Shown here piece after piece: positions 46,903-55,219 of a stretch of 64,000 nt of DNA. A program made the translations under genes and the position numbers. The notes beneath the pieces are model-generated. The model did no database searches. It worked only from the letters and a program-made list of their open reading frames with translations, and was not told the DNA's origin. Source of the stretch: CAVQFC01 sp963794305 (lineage in GTDB: Bacteria > Acidobacteriota > Vicinamibacteria > Vicinamibacterales > CAVVIG01); assembly GCA_963794305.1 (NCBI GenBank), contig CAWCDQ010000046.1, positions 54,280 to 118,279 on the forward strand, given 5' to 3'. How positions within the stretch are numbered: position 1 is the first letter of the stretch; each line of letters begins with the position of its first letter.

Positions 46903-46938
46903 CCATCCTGCTTATCCCGCCGATCCTGCCTATCCCGC
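46903..46938. repeat. Period-9 array (CCATCCTGC / TATCCCGCC)
   Basis: Four 9-base units, CCATCCTGC, TTATCCCGC, CGATCCTGC and CTATCCCGC, ending exactly at the TAG stop (46939-46941) of the minus-strand NHL gene. It is complementary in wording to the array at 44471. Confidence 0.8.
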
Positions 46939-48075
46939 CTACTGGCCGGCCGCCGTGCTTTCGTCCCCGCCGGCTTGAGCGATGAGTTTCTGCACCCGCC
47001 AGTTCAATAGCTCGGCGACGTAGATCTCGTTTTCGCTCGGGCACGCGATCTCGTGGATCCAGCCGAACTGCTTCATTTGATGTCCCGACTTGCCGAGCAT
47101 GCCGACCAGCTTGCCGTCGAGCGTGAGCTTGTAGACGCGGCCGGGGAAGGCGTCGGAGCTGTAGATGAACTGCTGCCCCTGCGCGTTCGGGGCGGAGACG
47201 CAAATCGCCCACGGCGCGCCGGGCGCCATCGTCGCCGCTCCAGGAGGCGCATCGGCGGCGAGCAGCCGCGCGACGTCGGGTTTCGCACCCATCCATGGCT
47301 GCGCGTCGGCCGGCACCGGCGCGTCGATCTTGATCTCGCGGACGAACGTGTTGGTCTTCGGATCGATCACCTGAATGCGCCGGTTGCCGCGATCGCCGAC
47401 GTAGATGAAGCCCTTGGCGTCGTACGAGATCGTGTGCGGCGTGTTGAGGTTGCCCAGCTTGCCGCCGCCGGGTTCCCCGAGTGAGGCGACCCAGTCGCCG
47501 TCCTTCGTGAACTTCGCCACGCGCGAGTTGATGTAGCCGTCGCTGATGTAGATGTTGCCGTCGGCGTCCCAGGCGACGTCGGTCGGCTGGCGGAACTGGC
47601 CGTTGACCGGCGGCCGCGGCGGCGTCACGCGCGTCCACGGTTCGGCCTCGTCCGACGCTTCTTTCTTCCGGCCGAAGACCATCGTGACGTGCCCTTCGGG
47701 ATTGATGCGGACGATCATGTCCGAGCCTTTGTCGATGGCCCAGAGGTTGTCGTCCTTGTCGAAGCGGATGGCGTGCGCGTAGGACCAGGCGTAGAGCCCT
47801 TTGCCGATCTCGCGGATGAATTTGCCGGTCTTGTCGAAGAGCAGGATCTGCGATGCCGTGGCGCCGTAGGCGGGACCGCCGGCGCTGTTCGAGCGGGTGA
47901 AGACCGCGACGTCGCCCTTCGAATTGACGGCAACGCCCGATGCCTCGCCGAGATTCATGTCGGGCGGCAGCTTCAGGAAGTTCGGCACCGAGTCGAACGG
48001 AATTTCAGGCACAGCCTGCTGCGCCTGCGGCGCGACGCTCAGGAATGCGATGAGGGCAATGAGCATTCGCTTCAT
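46939..48075 (-). CDS. Exported NHL-repeat six-bladed beta-propeller, copy 1
   Basis: 378 residues, intact. Start ATG 48075 (MKRMLIALIAFLSVAPQAQQ is the signal peptide); the longer frame to 48168 runs into repeats. NHL blades are visible as GEASGVAVNSKGDVAVF, YAHAIRFDKDDNLWAIDKG, QPTDVAWDADGNIYISDGY, TPHTISYDAKGFIYVGDRG, NRRIQVIDPKTNTFVREI and WIHEIACPSENEIYVAELL. The DGYINSRVAKFTKDGDW and YVGDRGNRRIQV blades resemble the peptidyl-alpha-hydroxyglycine amidating lyase domain, but no catalytic assignment is safe. It lies next to a close paralogue. Confidence 0.88.
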   Translation of the reverse strand: MKRMLIALIAFLSVAPQAQQAVPEIPFDSVPNFLKLPPDMNLGEASGVAVNSKGDVAVFTRSNSAGGPAYGATASQILLFDKTGKFIREIGKGLYAWSYAHAIRFDKDDNLWAIDKGSDMIVRINPEGHVTMVFGRKKEASDEAEPWTRVTPPRPPVNGQFRQPTDVAWDADGNIYISDGYINSRVAKFTKDGDWVASLGEPGGGKLGNLNTPHTISYDAKGFIYVGDRGNRRIQVIDPKTNTFVREIKIDAPVPADAQPWMGAKPDVARLLAADAPPGAATMAPGAPWAICVSAPNAQGQQFIYSSDAFPGRVYKLTLDGKLVGMLGKSGHQMKQFGWIHEIACPSENEIYVAELLNWRVQKLIAQAGGDESTAAGQ

Positions 48076-48091
48076 GGGTGCCTCTCTCTCA

Positions 48092-48182
48092 ATGGCTGAT
48101 GGCTGATGGCTGATGGTCATAGGGTCGATGGTGTGACGCATCCACCATGTTCCATAGCCATCAGCCATCAGCCATCAGCCAT
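48092..48182. repeat. Inverted pair of heptamer arrays (ATGGCTG)3 and (GCCATCA)3
   Basis: A 25-base left arm (48092-48116) and a 25-base right arm (48158-48182) are perfect reverse complements, separated by 41 bases. Each arm is three and a half copies of the same heptamer. They fill the spacer between the two NHL paralogues and can form a 25-bp hairpin in the intergenic RNA. Confidence 0.9.
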
Positions 48183-48196
48183 GGACGGTGTTCTGC

Positions 48197-49310
48197 TTAC
48201 TGGCCAGCCGCGGTGCTCTTGGTCGCGGCTGGCTTGAGCGTCAGCTTCTGCAGCCGCCAGTTCAGGAGCTCGGCGACATAGATTTCGTTCTCGCTCGGGC
48301 ACGCGATTTCGTGGATCCAGCCGAACTGCTTGGCCTGATGTCCCGACTTGCCGAGCCATCCGAGAACCTTGCCGTCGGGGACGGAGAGCTTGTAGACGCG
48401 GCCCGGGAAGGCGTCCGAGCTGTAGAGGAACTGCTGTCCCTGTGCGTTGGGCGGCGTGACGCAAATCGCCCACGGCGCGCCGGCCTGCGCGGCGGCACCC
48501 TCCGCCGTCGGCGTGGCGCCCATCCACGGCTTCGCGTCCGGCGGCACGGGCACGTCGATCTTGATCTCGCGCACCAGCGTGTTCGTCTTCGGATCGATCA
48601 CCTGGATGCGGCGGTTGCCGCGATCGCCGACGTAGATATTGCCCTTCGCGTCGTACGAGATCGTGTGCGGCGTGTTCAGCTCGCCGATCTTCGTGCGCCC
48701 CGGCTCGCCGATGGACGCGACCCAGTCGCCGTCCTTGGTGAACTTCGCCACACGCGAGTTGATGTAGCCGTCGCTGATGTAGATGTTCCCTTCGGTGTCC
48801 CACGCGACGTCGGTCGGCTGGCGGAACTGCCCGGGAACCGGCGGAAGCGGCGGCGTCACGCGCTTCCACGGCTCGGCATCGTCGGACGCTTCCTTCTTGC
48901 GGCCGAAGACCATCGTGACGTGCCCTTCCGGGTTGATGCGGACGATCATGTCCGAGCCCTTGTCGATGGCCCAGAGGTTGTCGTCCTTGTCGAAGCGGAT
49001 CGCGTGCGCGTACGACCAGGCGTAGAGGCCCTTGCCGATTTCCCTGATGAACTTGCCGGTCTTGTCGAAGAGCAGCACCTGGGAAGCGGTGGCGCCGTAG
49101 GCGGGTCCACCCGCGCTGTTGGAGCGCGTGAAGATGGCGACATCGCCTTTCGAGTTGACGGCGACGCCGGACACCTCGCCGACGTTCATGTCGGGCGGCA
49201 GCTTGAGGAAGTTGACGTTGCCCTCGAACGGGATTTCGGGAACCGGTGACTGTGCGTAGGACGTCGCGGCGCTCGAGCAGTGCGACGAGGGTGATGGCGA
49301 GACGTTTCAT
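48197..49310 (-). CDS. Exported NHL-repeat six-bladed beta-propeller, copy 2 (frameshifted)
   Basis: About 370 residues. ATG 49310 starts MKRLAITLVALL; one frame change near 49278 restores AATSYAQSPVPEIPFEGN and the mature domain. From MNVGEVSGVAVNSKGDVAIF to the end it is nearly residue-for-residue like copy 1 (YAWSYAHAIRFDKDDNLWAI, ISDGYINSRVAKFTKDGDW, WIHEIACPSENEIYVAELL), so the two are a tandem duplication. They differ mainly in the loop near VPPDAKPWMGATPTAEGAAA. The upstream spacer carries the same heptamer inverted repeat as between the copies. Confidence 0.85.
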
Positions 49311-49326
49311 AGGGACCTCCGTGTCA

Positions 49327-49407
49327 ATGGCTGATGGCTTATGGCTGATGGACATGGCTAATGGTCTGTCCATGAACCATAGCCATCAGCCATTAGCCAT
49401 CAGCCAT
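49327..49407. repeat. Inverted pair of heptamer arrays (ATGGCTG) upstream of NHL copy 2
   Basis: Arms 49327-49351 and 49383-49407 are reverse complements over 24 of 25 bases, with a 31-base loop containing further half units. Same heptamer as at 48092. Confidence 0.88.
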
Positions 49408-49454
49408 GACTGTGTATTGCAGCCGCGCCAGTATGGGCTCGGGCCGCGGCTGAA

Positions 49455-50519
49455 TCAAGCGATCTGTCCGCGCGACCGCTGAGCCTGCGCCAGCTGCTCG
49501 AGAAGCGGCGCCGTGCGTTCGAGCGACAGGCAGGCGTCCGTAATGCTCTGTCCGTAGATCGCGGGTTGGCCGGGCACGTAGTCCTGCCGGCCATCGACGA
49601 GGTGGCTTTCGATCATCGCGCCGAAAATGCGGCGCGAGCCGGCGCGCAGCTGCTCGCAGATTGATGCCGCGACCAGCGCCTGCTTCTCATGATCCTTGAG
49701 GCTGTTGCCGTGCGAGCAGTCCACCATGACGCTTTCCCGCAGCCCCTTGGCAGCCAGGCGGGCGCCAACCTTGGCCACGTGATCGGCGTCGTAGTTCGGT
49801 CCGGTACGGGTGCCTCCGCGCAGGATCACGTGACATGCGTCGTTGCCGACCGTCTGGAAGATCGCGGACACGCCTTGCTTGGTGACCGACGGAAACCAGT
49901 GCGCCGACCGGGCGGTCAGCACCGCGTCGACGGCGATTTGCGTGCTGCCGTCGGTGCTGTTCTTGAAGCCGACCGGCATCGAGAGCCCCGACGCCAGCTC
50001 GCGGTGCACCTGGCTCTCCGCGGTGCGCGCGCCGATGGCGACCCACGAGGTGAGGTCGGCGATGTGCTGCGGGATCTGGGTGTCGAGAAACTCCGATCCG
50101 GTGGGCAGCCCGAGATTGTTCACGTCGAGCAGCAGCTGACGCGCGAGGCGCAGCCCCTTGTTGATGTGGAAGCTCTCGTCGAGATCGGGATCGTTGATCA
50201 GCCCCTTCCAGCCGACGACCGTCCGCGGCTTCTCGAAATAGGTCCGCATCACGACAACCAGGTCGTCCGACAGCCGATCGGCGATCGGCTTGAGCCGCGA
50301 CGCGTACTCGAGCGCCGCGCGGGTGTCGTGAATCGAACAGGGACCGACGACGACCACGAGCCGTGGATCCGTCCCTTCGATGATCCTGCTGATCGCGGCA
50401 CGCGCGTCGGAGACCACGTTCGAGGCGCGCTCGCTGATCGGAATCTCCTCCAGCAGAATCGCCGGAGGAATGAGCGGCCGGACGTTCCGGATGCGAAGGT
50501 CGTCAGTTGGTTGAAACAT
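49455..50519 (-). CDS. 3-deoxy-7-phosphoheptulonate (DAHP) synthase, class I
   Basis: 354 residues, intact. It condenses PEP with erythrose 4-phosphate at the entry to the shikimate pathway. It is of the AroF/G/H (alpha-I) type: IRNVRPLIPPAILLEEIP, VVVGPCSIHD (metal Cys), MRTYFEKPRTVVGWKGLI, NNLGLPTGSEFLD, VGFKNSTDGS, HVILRGGTRTGPNY, VDCSHGNSLKDH (metal His) and FGAMIESHLVDGRQD. An N-terminal extension as in feedback-regulated enterobacterial enzymes is present. It is not linked to other aro genes here; which aromatic amino acid inhibits it is unknown. Confidence 0.94.
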   Translation of the reverse strand: MFQPTDDLRIRNVRPLIPPAILLEEIPISERASNVVSDARAAISRIIEGTDPRLVVVVGPCSIHDTRAALEYASRLKPIADRLSDDLVVVMRTYFEKPRTVVGWKGLINDPDLDESFHINKGLRLARQLLLDVNNLGLPTGSEFLDTQIPQHIADLTSWVAIGARTAESQVHRELASGLSMPVGFKNSTDGSTQIAVDAVLTARSAHWFPSVTKQGVSAIFQTVGNDACHVILRGGTRTGPNYDADHVAKVGARLAAKGLRESVMVDCSHGNSLKDHEKQALVAASICEQLRAGSRRIFGAMIESHLVDGRQDYVPGQPAIYGQSITDACLSLERTAPLLEQLAQAQRSRGQIA

Positions 50520-50554
50520 AGGTCAGCTTCTGCCGGAAGAGGAATAATACCTTC

Positions 50555-50926
50555 ATGCCGTTCCTCATCCGATTGCTGGTCAACGCGGCGGCGCTGTGGG
50601 TGGCGACCCGGCTCGTTCCGGGCGTGAGCTTCGACGGCGGGACGCTGCCGTTCCTCGGCGTCGCGCTGGTCTTCGGCGTGGTGAACGCCTTCGTCCGGCC
50701 GCTGATGCAGATCCTCGCCTTCCCGCTGATCCTCGTCACGCTGGGATTCTTCCTGCTCGTCGTCAACGGGTTGATGCTGTGGCTCACGAGCTCGCTGTCG
50801 GCGTCGCTCGGCCTCGGGTTTCACGTGGCCGGCTTCTGGGCGGCGTTCTGGGGCGCGATTGTCGTCAGCGTGACGAGCCTGCTGCTGTCGATGCTGATTC
50901 GCGACCCGTCGCAGACTCGCCGGTAG
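50555..50926 (+). CDS. Phage_holin_4_2 family membrane protein (YvlD-like)
   Basis: 123 residues, intact. Four hydrophobic segments: the conserved LLVNAAALWVATRLVPGVSF, TLPFLGVALVFGVVNAFVRP, ILAFPLILVTLGFFLLVVNGLMLWL and the C-terminal GFWAAFWGAIVVSVTSLLLS. The PF04020 family is named for holin similarity but is a housekeeping membrane protein of unknown role in most bacteria. It is divergent from DAHP synthase with 35 bases between starts. Nothing else phage-like is nearby. Confidence 0.9.
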   Translation: MPFLIRLLVNAAALWVATRLVPGVSFDGGTLPFLGVALVFGVVNAFVRPLMQILAFPLILVTLGFFLLVVNGLMLWLTSSLSASLGLGFHVAGFWAAFWGAIVVSVTSLLLSMLIRDPSQTRR

Positions 50927-50950
50927 ATGTAGCGCCTTCTTCGGTTGGAT

Positions 50951-51003
50951 GTAGTGCGGACCTTCAGGTCCGCCGTGTGAGCAGGCCTGAAGGCCTGCAC
51001 TAC
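50951..51003. repeat. Double-hairpin palindromic element, copy B (inverted relative to A)
   Basis: 53 bases, GTAGTGCGGACC...GGCCTGCACTAC with hairpins GCGGACCTtcAGGTCCGC and GCAGGCCTgaAGGCCTGC. It is nearly the exact reverse complement of the element at 41178, differing at the inter-hairpin linker. It lies between convergent genes. Confidence 0.9.
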
Positions 51004-51037
51004 ACCAGATAGAAAACGCTATATCGGGTTCCGCTGA

Positions 51038-51754
51038 TTACGCGATCGCGTAGCCGCGTTCCTGCGCGCGGTTGACGGCGACGATGCCCGCGGGCACGAG
51101 GCGGCCGTTGCCAACCAGGTTGGACGTGATTTCCTTGTAGGCGGCGTCGGCGGTGATGCCGTGGTCGCGCGCGATGAGACCCGCGATGGCGTGCGTGGAG
51201 AGATCGCAGATCGCGAAGTGCACGCCGAGCTTGATGAGAGCGGCGATGCTGCGCCCGCGCGCCGACGCGTCGGCCGCCACCGGCGTGAAGTAGTTCACCT
51301 TCGGCGCTTCCTTGGTTTTCGGATCGGTGAACTCCGCGCGTCTGGCCAGCGTCCCGCCGTACTTCGCCCACATCGCGTCGTTGTAGGCGAACGGCGCCGA
51401 GCGGTGGCGCATGACGATCACGACGGCGAGGTCGGCGCTCTCCAGGCCGTAGGCGCCCTTGTTGGCGGAATAGAAATTACCGGCGAACTGGATCGCGTCT
51501 TCCAGCCGGTCCGGCGTCATGGTGTCGAACGTCAGCCGATGCTTGCCGGGCAGCTGATCGAGCCAGTCGTCGATCGCGTGGCGCGTCGGCTGCCAGCGTC
51601 CGCCCTCGGCGGGCGCGGCCGCCGCCGCTTGCTCCTCCGCACGCACGACCGCGGAACCGCCGCCCCACGTGGCACCCAGTGCCGCGATGCCGCCGCCGAT
51701 GCGGGACAAGAACGAACGACGCGCGACGGTCTCGTGGAGGTTCCTTGTCGTCAT
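51038..51754 (-). CDS. Tat-exported DsrE-like protein
   Basis: 238 residues from ATG 51754, intact. The N terminus has a twin-arginine signal (ARRSFLSRIGGGIAALGATW). The mature part has a Rossmann-like pattern: HRLTFDTMTPDRLEDAIQFA, LESADLAVVIVMRHRSAPFAY, FAICDLSTHAIAGLIARDHG and LVPAGIVAVNRAQERGYAIA. This agrees with exported DsrE/F-like proteins, which in other contexts handle sulfur; the cysteine in HFAICDLS is the only candidate for persulfide chemistry. Export by Tat suggests a cofactor or early folding. Function not established. Confidence 0.68.
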   Translation of the reverse strand: MTTRNLHETVARRSFLSRIGGGIAALGATWGGGSAVVRAEEQAAAAAPAEGGRWQPTRHAIDDWLDQLPGKHRLTFDTMTPDRLEDAIQFAGNFYSANKGAYGLESADLAVVIVMRHRSAPFAYNDAMWAKYGGTLARRAEFTDPKTKEAPKVNYFTPVAADASARGRSIAALIKLGVHFAICDLSTHAIAGLIARDHGITADAAYKEITSNLVGNGRLVPAGIVAVNRAQERGYAIA

Positions 51755-51800
51755 GCGCCGATGGTACGCGCGCGGGCGGGTAGCGGTCAATCCTTCGCGT

Positions 51801-52865
51801 TCAGAACTCGACGTTCAGCGTGAACGGTTTGGCTCCAACGGTCACCGTGAAACGGCGCTCGCCTCCGGACGAGCGGCGAACCACGATTTCGTGTTCGCCG
51901 AGCGGAACCGCCGCGCCGTTGAGCGGCGTGTCGCCCAGACGCGTTCCGTCCAGCCACACTTCGGCGGCACTCGTCGCCGTGACCGTGATGGTCGACGGCT
52001 CCGGTGTGATCTGCAGATTCGTCGTCTCGCCCGGCTTGATGTCCACTTTGCGAGTCGCCTCGTAGGCGAGCGCGCGGTTCGTCATGCGAAGCTCGTGCGT
52101 GCCCGCCGGGAGCATGATCTGGTGGCGGTCGTCGGCGGTCAGCACGCGTCCGCCTTCGGTAATCGTCACGTCGAAGGGCGTGTAGACCGTCACGAAGCCG
52201 GAGAAGATGCCTTCGTCGATGGTGGCCGTTTGATTGGCGGCGATGGTCACCGTCCGCTGCAGCGTGCCGCCTTCGCCCTTCAGCACGACTTCGTGATGGC
52301 CGACGCTCAAATCGGCGAGCGTCAGCGGGGTGACGCCGCGCGGCTTGCCGTCCACGCTCACCTGTGCGCCAGGCGGCGTCGTCGTCACGTGCAGCGTGCC
52401 CGGCCCGCTGCCGGGCGTCGCGGCCTTCGCGGGTTTTGACTCGACCTTCGCAGTCGTTGACGCCGACGGGAACGACGGCAGGATGCTCCAGACGTAGCGT
52501 CCGCCCACGACCGCCGCTGTCAGGACCGCCGCGGCAATGGCGCCACGAATGAGCCACGGCACCAGGGGCGCGGCGACTTCCAGCGTGCGAGTGGCAGCGG
52601 AGGCTGCAGGTTTGATGTCGGGTGTTCGAAAAACAGGGGATTGAGCCGTCGCGACGGGCTCGGGCAGGTATTCCACCGCCGGCGGCACAGGGACAGGAGC
52701 CGCGTCCAGGGCGATCTCGGTCGCGGGAGCGGCCTCGACGGGTGTGGGTGTCGTCTCCGGGGCGCCTGTCCACTGCGCGCGGCGCGCCCGGGCCCAGCTC
52801 GCGGCGGCGTGCGCCGCCGAGATCAGGTTTGCCTGCTGCTCCCAGGCATTGTCATTTGCCGGCAC
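51801..52865 (-). CDS. PEGA-domain membrane protein
   Basis: 354 residues, intact. A cytoplasmic N-terminal part is rich in Ala/Pro (residues 1-105). A single membrane segment (LIRGAIAAAVLTAAVVGGRYV) leads to repeated PEGA-type beta modules: LHVTTTPPGAQVSVDGKPRG, VTVYTPFDVTITEGGRVL and ITVTATSAAEVWLDGTRLGD. It ends TVGAKPFTLNVEF. PEGA domains are surface or periplasmic carbohydrate-binding-like modules. It is divergent from the coiled-coil/PilZ gene, with 35 bases between starts, so co-regulation is possible. Confidence 0.85.
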   Translation of the reverse strand: MPANDNAWEQQANLISAAHAAASWARARRAQWTGAPETTPTPVEAAPATEIALDAAPVPVPPAVEYLPEPVATAQSPVFRTPDIKPAASAATRTLEVAAPLVPWLIRGAIAAAVLTAAVVGGRYVWSILPSFPSASTTAKVESKPAKAATPGSGPGTLHVTTTPPGAQVSVDGKPRGVTPLTLADLSVGHHEVVLKGEGGTLQRTVTIAANQTATIDEGIFSGFVTVYTPFDVTITEGGRVLTADDRHQIMLPAGTHELRMTNRALAYEATRKVDIKPGETTNLQITPEPSTITVTATSAAEVWLDGTRLGDTPLNGAAVPLGEHEIVVRRSSGGERRFTVTVGAKPFTLNVEF

Positions 52866-52875
52866 CGACCAAAAC

Positions 52876-52881
52876 TATAAT
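52876..52881 (+). promoter_or_regulatory. Candidate -10 element for the coiled-coil/PilZ gene
   Basis: A perfect TATAAT ends 19 bases before the ATG at 52901, followed by CGGTCC. This is the same TATAATCGG context as before the VWFA gene at 3189. No clear -35. The upstream part would lie inside the start of the divergent PEGA gene. Confidence 0.45.
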
Positions 52882-52900
52882 CGGTCCTGCGTTTAGCCCA

Positions 52901-55218
52901 ATGACCAATTTCCGGCTCGTCCCATCGGGTGGTTCGTCTGCCGCGACGCTCAGGCAGTCTCTCGCGTCAAATGCCCGGCGCGAGCTCGACGCCTTGCGCA
53001 CCGAGCTCGAGGCGCGCCTCGCCGCGCTCGAAACCGCGCCTGGCCCAGCCCGATACGGCGCCGTCGCTGGAGCGGCTCGTCATCGACCTGGCGCGCGTCG
53101 CCACGGCTGAAGCCGAATCAGCGGCTGTACGCGCGACGCTCGAGGCGCAGCTGCAGGCGGAGCAGGACGCAGGCGTCGCGGTCGCCGAGGCGCAGCGTGA
53201 AGTCGCCGAAGCGGGCACTGCCGCAGTCGCCCTGCGAACGGAGCTCGACTCGCATCGGAGGGCAGCGGATGCGCTGCGGCGAGACCTGGGCGCTCAACGG
53301 CTGGCCGCCGAGACGCTCAATCGCGATCTCGCCGCTGAGCGAGCCAACCTTCAGAGTCTCAACGACCACCTCGCCAACACGGAGGAGGCGCTCGAACGTG
53401 AGCGCGGCGCGGCCGCGCGATCGGCGCAGGAAGCCGAGCATCTCCGCGCGTCGCTCGAAGCGGAGCGGCAGGCAAGTGGCGAGGCGGCTCGCGAGATTGA
53501 GAGCTTGAGAGAAGAACTGCAATCGGCGCTCGACGTCGACGCCGCGCGTCAACGGCGAGTCGAGGAGCTGGAGCGGGCCGTCCAAAGCGAGCGCGCCGCG
53601 GCGGCTGACGGTGAGTCGGTCGCCCGCGCGTCACTCGACGCGCAGTCGCGGGCGCGCGCGCAGGCCGAGGCGGCCGTGGTCGAAGCCCGCAGAGAGCTCG
53701 ATGCCGCTGGCGTGCTGGCCGATGGGCTGCGTGCCGATCTCGACGCCAGCGTCGCGGCCGCAGACGCGCTGCGCCACGAGCTCGCTGCGCGCGACGCGGA
53801 GGTCGAGCGCCTGCAACGCGAGCTCGGCGACGGTCAGGCAGCCGCCGGCGGATTGCACGAAGAGCTCGCCGAAGCGAAGCTGGCGCTCGACAACGAACAG
53901 ACGACCGCCAGGAAGCTGCGCGCGGAGTTGGATGGTGTTCGCACGTCGCTGGCGGCCAAACAGGAGGCCGCGGCGGAAGCGGCTCGCGAGCTCGAGCAGG
54001 TGCAAGGCGAACTGCACACCGCGCTCGACACCGGCTCCGGACACCAGCGTCAGATCGAGGAACTGAACCACGAGCTCCAGCAGGAGCGCGCTCGCGCTGT
54101 CGCGGTCGAGACCGATCTCGCGGCTCAGCGCGACATGGTCGCCGAGTTGACGACGACGAGGGCGGCGCTGCAACACGAGCTGATGGACGCCCGAGATGCC
54201 GCCAGCTCGCGCGCCGCGAGCGACGATACCGAGCGCGCGACGGTGGCGACGCTCGAACGTCGATGCGCAGAGCTCGACGAGGCGTGCACGGCGGCGCTCG
54301 ACCTGGCGTCGGAAGCGGTCAAGGAACGCGACGCGGTGTCGGAACAGCTCGAGGCCGAGCGAAAGCGATCCGCGGACGCGCTGGCCGCCGCCCAGACGCG
54401 GTTGAAGGAAATCGATCAGGAACTGGCGGAAGCCGAACGCGCCCGTCAGGAAGCCGAGACGGAGGCCGACGAGGCGAACGCAGGAGCGCGACGATCTCGC
54501 GCTCCTGCTCGACAAGGCCAAGCAGTCGGTCCAGGGCATGAACGCGGCGGTAGAGGAACGGCTCGCCGCCATCGACGCCAAGCGCGCTCGTGCGCTGAAA
54601 GCCGCCGAGGAACGCGCCGAAGCGGCGATTCGCGATCGCGACGCGCTGGCCGCGGAGCTCGCGGCGGTCGACACGCGCCGCCAGTGAAGCCAAAGACGCC
54701 CAAGACGCCAAAGACACTGCAGACGCCGAAGACGACCGAAGACACCAGCGACTTGGCCGCGCGCCTCGAGGCCGCCACCGAGCGGATTCGCGCGCTCGAG
54801 CTGGAGTTGTTCGAGCGGGAGCGCGGTCCCGTCGACCAGGACGTGGAACTGGAGCCGTTGCTTCCGGCCGCCGTCGCGGACATGCCGCGCGCGGACGGGA
54901 CCGCCTGCGAAGCGCTACGGATTCAAGCCGCTTCGAAAAGTGCAGGTCGATCGCGAGCCGGCGCTGCTGGTCGACCTGTCGTTGACCGGTGCGCAGGTGA
55001 TCTTCGCGCGATCTCCCGATGTCGGACAGATGGTGACCCTCGCGCTGCTGTCCGACGAAGCGCCCTGTTTCTGTCAGGGCCGGCTGATGTGGGCCCGGCG
55101 GGAGCAGACCGCAAAGGGCCGGCCGTACCGCTACCCGGCCGGAATTGCCTTCACCACGGGTCAAGATGAAGAAGCCATCCAGGCGTTCATCGCGACGCAT
55201 GCCGTGAAACAGGAGTGA
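52901..55218 (+). CDS. Long coiled-coil protein with C-terminal PilZ domain (frameshifted)
   Basis: About 770 residues. After a short head (MTNFRLVPSGG) some 550 residues form almost uninterrupted coiled coil, dominated by Ala, Glu, Arg and Leu (RRAADALRRDLGAQRL, ELEQVQGELHTALDT). A second short coil (DLAARLEAATERIRALELEL) precedes a PilZ domain with VDREPALLVDLSLTGAQVIF and the end GIAFTTGQDEEAIQAFI. The PilZ RxxxR element is KRYGFKPLRK. It probably reports c-di-GMP to a long cytoplasmic scaffold. Frame changes occur near 53040, 54480, 54685 and 54905, and a period-9 array (54696-54740) lies at the coil/PilZ junction. It ends 1 base before the M20 gene start. Confidence 0.78.
54696..54740. 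repeat. Period-9 array (ACGCCNAAG) inside a coding sequence
   Basis: Five 9-base units (ACGCCCAAG, ACGCCAAAG, ACACTGCAG, ACGCCGAAG, ACGACCGAA) encode a PKTPKT-type linker between the long coiled coil and the PilZ part. A frame change of the host gene lies just 5' of it. Confidence 0.65.
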
Positions 55219-55219
55219 C

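Noticed and set aside
46903..46938. The period-9 array as a transcription terminator
   Set aside because: It has no inverted symmetry; its placement at the stop codon is shared by other tandem repeats here.
48092..48182. The short tandem repeats as a CRISPR array
   Set aside because: The repeats are contiguous 7-base units without unique spacers, and no cas genes are present.
50555..50926. The holin-family gene as a sign of a prophage
   Set aside because: PF04020 members are common chromosomal membrane proteins, and the neighbours are housekeeping genes.
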